From an uncultured Methylococcales bacterium (GTDB taxonomy: Bacteria > Pseudomonadota > Gammaproteobacteria > Methylococcales > Methylomonadaceae), in contig CAIUVX010000105.1 in NCBI GenBank assembly GCA_903902705.1, positions 1 through 57,592 on the forward strand: DNA of 57,592 nucleotides, given 5' to 3'. The position numbers and the translations under genes were made by a program. This document shows positions 54,552 through 57,592 of this stretch, in pieces (position 1 is the stretch's first letter; every line of letters starts with the position of its first letter). The notes beneath the pieces are model-generated. The model had not been told where the DNA came from. It saw only the letters and a program-made list of their open reading frames with translations, and did no database searches.

Positions 54552-55070
54552 ATGGCGAAGATCAATAAAATGATGGTTGGTGAATCTTTAGTTGGTGAAG
54601 GCAACGAGATTGCTCACATTGACTTAATCATTGGCCCAAGAGGTTCAGCTGCTGAATCTGCATTTGCAAACGCTTTAACAAACAACAAAGACGGTTTCTC
54701 TACTTTGTTAGCTGTTGTTGCTCCTAACTTGTTAGTTAAACCAGCTACTATTTTGTTCAACAAAGTAACTATCAAAGGTTCTAAACAAGCTGTTCAAATG
54801 TTTGGCCCAGCGCAACGCGCTGTTGCTATGGCAGTTGCTGATTGTGTTGAAGACGGCACTATCCCAGCTGACGAAGCTGATGATTTATTCATCTCTGTTG
54901 GTGTATTCATTCACTGGATGGCTGAAGATGATGCGAAAATTGAATCATTCAACTACGCAGCAACTAAAGAAGCTCTGAAACGCGCTGTTGCAGGTTCTCC
55001 TACTGCTGCTGAAGTTGTTGCAGCTAAAAAAGAAGCTAAACACCCGTTTGCAGTAAACAACGAAGCATAA
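54552..55070 (+). CDS. fae: Formaldehyde-activating enzyme
   Basis: The 172-residue protein is Fae: [17 protein letters not shown] with the catalytic His (His22 here), [41 protein letters not shown] and [15 protein letters not shown]. It speeds condensation of formaldehyde with H4MPT, feeding the MtdB step. It has a very strong ribosome site (AGGGGAAA), uniform GCT/GGT-type codons and its own terminator, all fitting very high expression. Last gene after the three cofactor genes. Confidence 0.97.
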   Translation: MAKINKMMVGESLVGEGNEIAHIDLIIGPRGSAAESAFANALTNNKDGFSTLLAVVAPNLLVKPATILFNKVTIKGSKQAVQMFGPAQRAVAMAVADCVEDGTIPADEADDLFISVGVFIHWMAEDDAKIESFNYAATKEALKRAVAGSPTAAEVVAAKKEAKHPFAVNNEA

Positions 55071-55106
55071 GTAATGGGGTGCTAACGCACCTTACTACTT
55101 TTCGTT

Positions 55107-55139
55107 GAAAAATACCCCGCTAGTCGGGGTATTTTTTTG
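55107..55139 (+). terminator. Rho-independent terminator of fae
   Basis: Stem ATACCCCG / CGGGGTAT with a short loop followed by TTTTTTT, about 37 bp after the fae stop. Confidence 0.9.
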
Positions 55140-55199
55140 TCTATAAGACAAGCATTGCTCAATTAACACCCCAATCAACTCCATTAATGAGGCTAATGG

Positions 55200-55499
55200 A
55201 TGGCTTTCATTTTCACCGACCACATCAGTACACCTGATTGGATTATTGAAATATTATCTAAAGGGTGTTCTAAACTGGAAATGCAAATAAAATATCAGCT
55301 TTATCAAGAAGCAAGTGTGCAGGAGTATTGGTTGGTATATTCAGAAAATAATGCTATTCATCAATTTGTATTGGATGATAATGGCATATATCAATTAAAA
55401 AATATGTATGCCGATGATGATAAGGCAAACCCTGCTTTATTTCCAGAGCTAGCCATTGATTTGATCAAAGTAAAAGTATTTGAAACATGGTTAGACTAA
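55200..55499 (+). pseudogene. N-terminally truncated Uma2-family (DUF820) protein
   Basis: The 99 residues match the C-terminal half of Uma2 proteins: PDWIIEILSKGCSKLEMQIKY, Y-Q-E-A-S-V-Q-E-Y-W-L-V, then PELAIDL. Family members are usually about 180-190 residues; the N-terminal half with the first acidic active-site residue is missing. A GAGG-like site precedes the ATG, so a short protein may still be made. Probably a remnant of a mobile or selfish family. Confidence 0.7.
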
Positions 55500-55527
55500 A
55501 TTATATTCATACTTTAATCGAGATTCT

Positions 55528-56154
55528 ATGCAACTTAAAACTATCACTAATCAAACCATCGCCTTAGCGGGTATTACACAAGCAGCAACCTTAGTTCAGC
55601 AACTCGCCACCACAGGTAAAGCGGAGTCCGTAGCACTGGAAACAATGATTTCCAGTATTTTAAAAATAGATTCTGACAGTGTACTGGATATTTATGACGG
55701 CTTGGATAATCTAAAGCTGGGCTTGGAACAACTGAATACCCAAATGACAGGTTATAAAATCACTGATTCGCAACAAGCCCGTTATTGTGCGGCATTAGTT
55801 TTTTTGGAAAATAGACTGGCTAAAGAACCAAAAATGCTCAACACTATTCAAATCGGCATTATTAAAGCTCAAGCGCAATCTGAGCAGTTTGGTTTGCTGC
55901 ATGAAAATGTACTTGCCAACTTGGCTGATGTTTATCAGTCTACCCTCAGCACCCTACAACCTAGAATTATGGTCAATGGTAATCCCGATTATTTGGGAAG
56001 AACCGATATTGCCAATAAAATACGCGCTTGTTTATTAGCAGGTATACGCTCCGCACTGTTATGGCGGCAATGTGGCGGAACACGTTGGAAGTTTTTGTTC
56101 TTCCGTAAAAAAATGCAAACGGAATTACAGCAGTTATTAAAACAGGTGCAATGA
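55528..56154 (+). CDS. hflD: High frequency lysogenization protein HflD homologue
   Basis: The 208-residue all-helical protein matches HflD: N-Q-T-I-A-L-A-G-I-T-Q-A-A, L-V-Q-Q-L-A, V-L-D-I-Y, and a C-terminal NKIRACLLAGIRSALLWRQ. In E. coli HflD associates with the membrane and affects lambda CII, and usually follows mnmA; here it follows the Uma2 remnant. Its stop overlaps the ABC ATPase start by 4 bp. Confidence 0.85.
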   Translation: MQLKTITNQTIALAGITQAATLVQQLATTGKAESVALETMISSILKIDSDSVLDIYDGLDNLKLGLEQLNTQMTGYKITDSQQARYCAALVFLENRLAKEPKMLNTIQIGIIKAQAQSEQFGLLHENVLANLADVYQSTLSTLQPRIMVNGNPDYLGRTDIANKIRACLLAGIRSALLWRQCGGTRWKFLFFRKKMQTELQQLLKQVQ

Positions 56155-56870
56155 TGACGGTGTTGATTAGTGCGAAACAACTCACTCGCTATTATGGTAA
56201 ACACTGTGCCGTTAATAATGTGAGTTTTAGTTTAGCGAGAGGGCAAATTTTAGGTTTTTTAGGCGAGAATGGCGCGGGTAAAACCACCACCTTGCAAATG
56301 TTGTGCGGTAATCTCGCGCCCAGCAGTGGCGAGATTTTGATTAACGGTTTTGATATGCTCACACAGCCTAAATTAGCTAAACGTAGCTTAGGTTATGTTC
56401 CTGATACGCCGCCGCTTTACAAAGAGTTGAGCGTTGATGAGTTTTTACGTTATTGCGCTCAACTGCATGGCGTGCCAAAAGCGGACATCACAGCAGCAGT
56501 GCAACTTGCCAAGCAGCGTTGTGGCTTAAGCGAAGTTGCTAATCGTCTGATTGGTGTGCTATCCAAAGGCTTTCAACAGCGGATCGGCATTGCTCAAGCA
56601 ATTGTTCATAATCCTGATGTGATTGTGCTGGATGAACCAACGGTTGGGCTTGATCCTCTACAAATCATAGAAATCCGTAGTTTGATACGCGAGTTGGGAC
56701 AAGAGCACGGTGTGATTTTTTCCACCCATATTTTGTCGGAAGTTCAGGAGGTTTGTACTGATGTGATGATTATTCAGCAAGGGGCTTGCGTGTTAAATGC
56801 GCGTATTGACGAGTTACCTGCCGAAAAATCTTTAGAAACTATTTTCATTGACCTCATGCAGGCTCAGTAA
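56151..56870 (+). CDS. ABC transporter ATPase (GldA-like)
   Basis: The 239-residue ATPase has Walker A G-E-N-G-A-G-K-T-T, the Q-loop, signature LSKGFQQRIGIAQA, Walker B VIVLDEPTVGLDP and the H-loop STHIL. It resembles GldA/NosF-type exporters that pair with the multi-pass permease 49 bp downstream. Substrate unknown. A hairpin repeat separates the two genes. Confidence 0.87.
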   Translation: MMTVLISAKQLTRYYGKHCAVNNVSFSLARGQILGFLGENGAGKTTTLQMLCGNLAPSSGEILINGFDMLTQPKLAKRSLGYVPDTPPLYKELSVDEFLRYCAQLHGVPKADITAAVQLAKQRCGLSEVANRLIGVLSKGFQQRIGIAQAIVHNPDVIVLDEPTVGLDPLQIIEIRSLIRELGQEHGVIFSTHILSEVQEVCTDVMIIQQGACVLNARIDELPAEKSLETIFIDLMQAQ

Positions 56871-56903
56871 TGACTGCCAATTCTCTAAAGAACTGGCAGT
56901 CAT
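56870..56903. repeat. 34-bp palindrome, variant copy D of the repeat family
   Basis: ATGACTGCCA / TGGCAGTCAT arms with an altered centre. It begins at the last base of the ATPase stop codon, lies between co-directional genes of one operon, and lacks the GTTATAACGATA flank. Confidence 0.75.
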
Positions 56904-56919
56904 ATTTAATTGGTGATTT

Positions 56920-57592
56920 ATGAATATGATCTTAGTAATAGCCGTCCGCGAATTTAAAACTCTGTTTTTATCACCGCTGGCGTGGACGATATTAGCCATT
57001 TTGCAATTTATTTTGGCATTTTTATTTTTAAAGCAGGTTGAAACTTTTATCATGATTCAACCGCAATTAGCCACGATGGATAATGCGCCTAGCTTGACTG
57101 ATATAACCGTCACACCCTTATTCGGTATTGCTGCAATTATTTTGCTATTGGTTACGCCCCTATTAACTATGCGGCTTATTTGTGAAGAACGCCGTAACAA
57201 AACCCTATCTCTGTTACTGTCCGCGCCACTGTCTAACACTGATATTATTATTGGTAAATACCTAGGTAGTTTGGGCTTGTTGGCATTGATAGTACTGCTT
57301 ATCACCTTAATGCCTTTATCATTATTAATCGGTGGTACGCTAGATTTTGGCAAATTATTTGCCAATTTATTAGCGTTATTATTATTGGCGGGAGCGTTTA
57401 GCTCACTAGGTTTATTTATGTCCTGCGTGGCAGGTCATCCAACGGTGGCAGCAATGGGGGCATTTGGAGCGTTATTTTTGTTATGGATTTTAGATTGGTC
57501 AGCAGGTTTAACCGATAAACCCAGTGAATTATTTAAATATTTGTCAACTTTACGGCATTTTCAAAACATTCAAAGTGGGCTGATTAATACAG
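56920..57592 (+). CDS. ABC-2 permease (GldF-like), cut by the window edge
   Basis: The ATG at 56920 (or 56926) opens a frame that continues off the right edge, 224 codons visible. It has I-A-V-R-E-F-K-T-L-F-L-S-P, TPLLTMRLICEERRNKTLSLLL and at least five hydrophobic segments, as in GldF/ABC-2 permeases. Partner of the ATPase upstream. Confidence 0.85.
   Translation, partial: MNMILVIAVREFKTLFLSPLAWTILAILQFILAFLFLKQVETFIMIQPQLATMDNAPSLTDITVTPLFGIAAIILLLVTPLLTMRLICEERRNKTLSLLLSAPLSNTDIIIGKYLGSLGLLALIVLLITLMPLSLLIGGTLDFGKLFANLLALLLLAGAFSSLGLFMSCVAGHPTVAAMGAFGALFLLWILDWSAGLTDKPSELFKYLSTLRHFQNIQSGLINT

Overview
The window looks like chromosome of a gammaproteobacterial methylotroph, most likely a methanotroph-type organism of the Methylococcales. 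The evidence is one-carbon machinery: a formaldehyde-activating enzyme (fae, 54552-55070) behind three genes of the kind found with tetrahydromethanopterin (H4MPT)/methylofuran-linked C1 genes in methylotrophs (52426-54514), a HisA-like relative of the same set (38951-39628), two tandem methylene-H4MPT dehydrogenase genes (22838-24696), and an MxaJ/XoxJ-type periplasmic binding protein (8902-9738). No methane monooxygenase, methanol dehydrogenase, tRNA, rRNA or CRISPR array is visible.

Layout. 1-1875: minus-strand DUF4347-lipase-RTX protein running off the left edge. 2155-8330: light-related block on the minus strand. A BLUF-PsiE photoreceptor is translationally coupled to a DUF523/DUF1722 (YbgA-like) gene. 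A deleted IS1595 transposase separates them from a roughly 1200-residue fusion of DoxX-like membrane, NDH-2-like oxidoreductase, cyclic-nucleotide-binding, BLUF and cyclase-fold domains, in which the cyclase active-site residues are replaced. 8617-9738: lipoprotein plus XoxJ-like gene. 9909-16033: surface-polysaccharide operon (TPR protein, GT9, methyltransferase, Wzm/Wzt-type exporter, GT4). 16088-18040: DEAD-box helicase and SlyD. 18144-22676: decayed type I restriction system. hsdM is intact, hsdR is deleted and frameshifted, a HEPN-MNT pair stands where hsdS would be expected, and a REP-associated transposase with seven copies of a short GC-rich palindrome lies within 2.6 kb, several of them in frame inside genes. 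22838-27944: mtdB pair, DUF5765 membrane protein, two esterases, FUN14 protein.

28059-42297 is mainly housekeeping: argD-argF, an SH3/coiled-coil protein, ilvD, a lipoprotein, a methyltransferase and GT4, argA, cpdA, rsmI and the HisA-like gene, then prmC, moeA and mobB on the opposite strand. 42383-46915 holds a J-domain protein, rpoS, a nitrilase-family/GNAT pair and an orphan nrdJb. 47088-51755 is a 1555-residue sensor diguanylate cyclase with two substrate-binding-protein domains. 52426-55070 is the C1-cofactor/fae operon. 55200 to the right edge holds a truncated Uma2 gene, hflD and a GldA/GldF-type ABC exporter that is cut off.

The window is rich in dispersed palindromic repeats: a roughly 50-bp family with a 34-bp palindrome (three full copies and two related ones), a 122-bp element with 13-bp terminal inverted repeats, two cloverleaf-like elements, a classic REP, and others. 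No searches were run. All family assignments come from reading motifs and from memory of family sequences, and domain limits are approximate.
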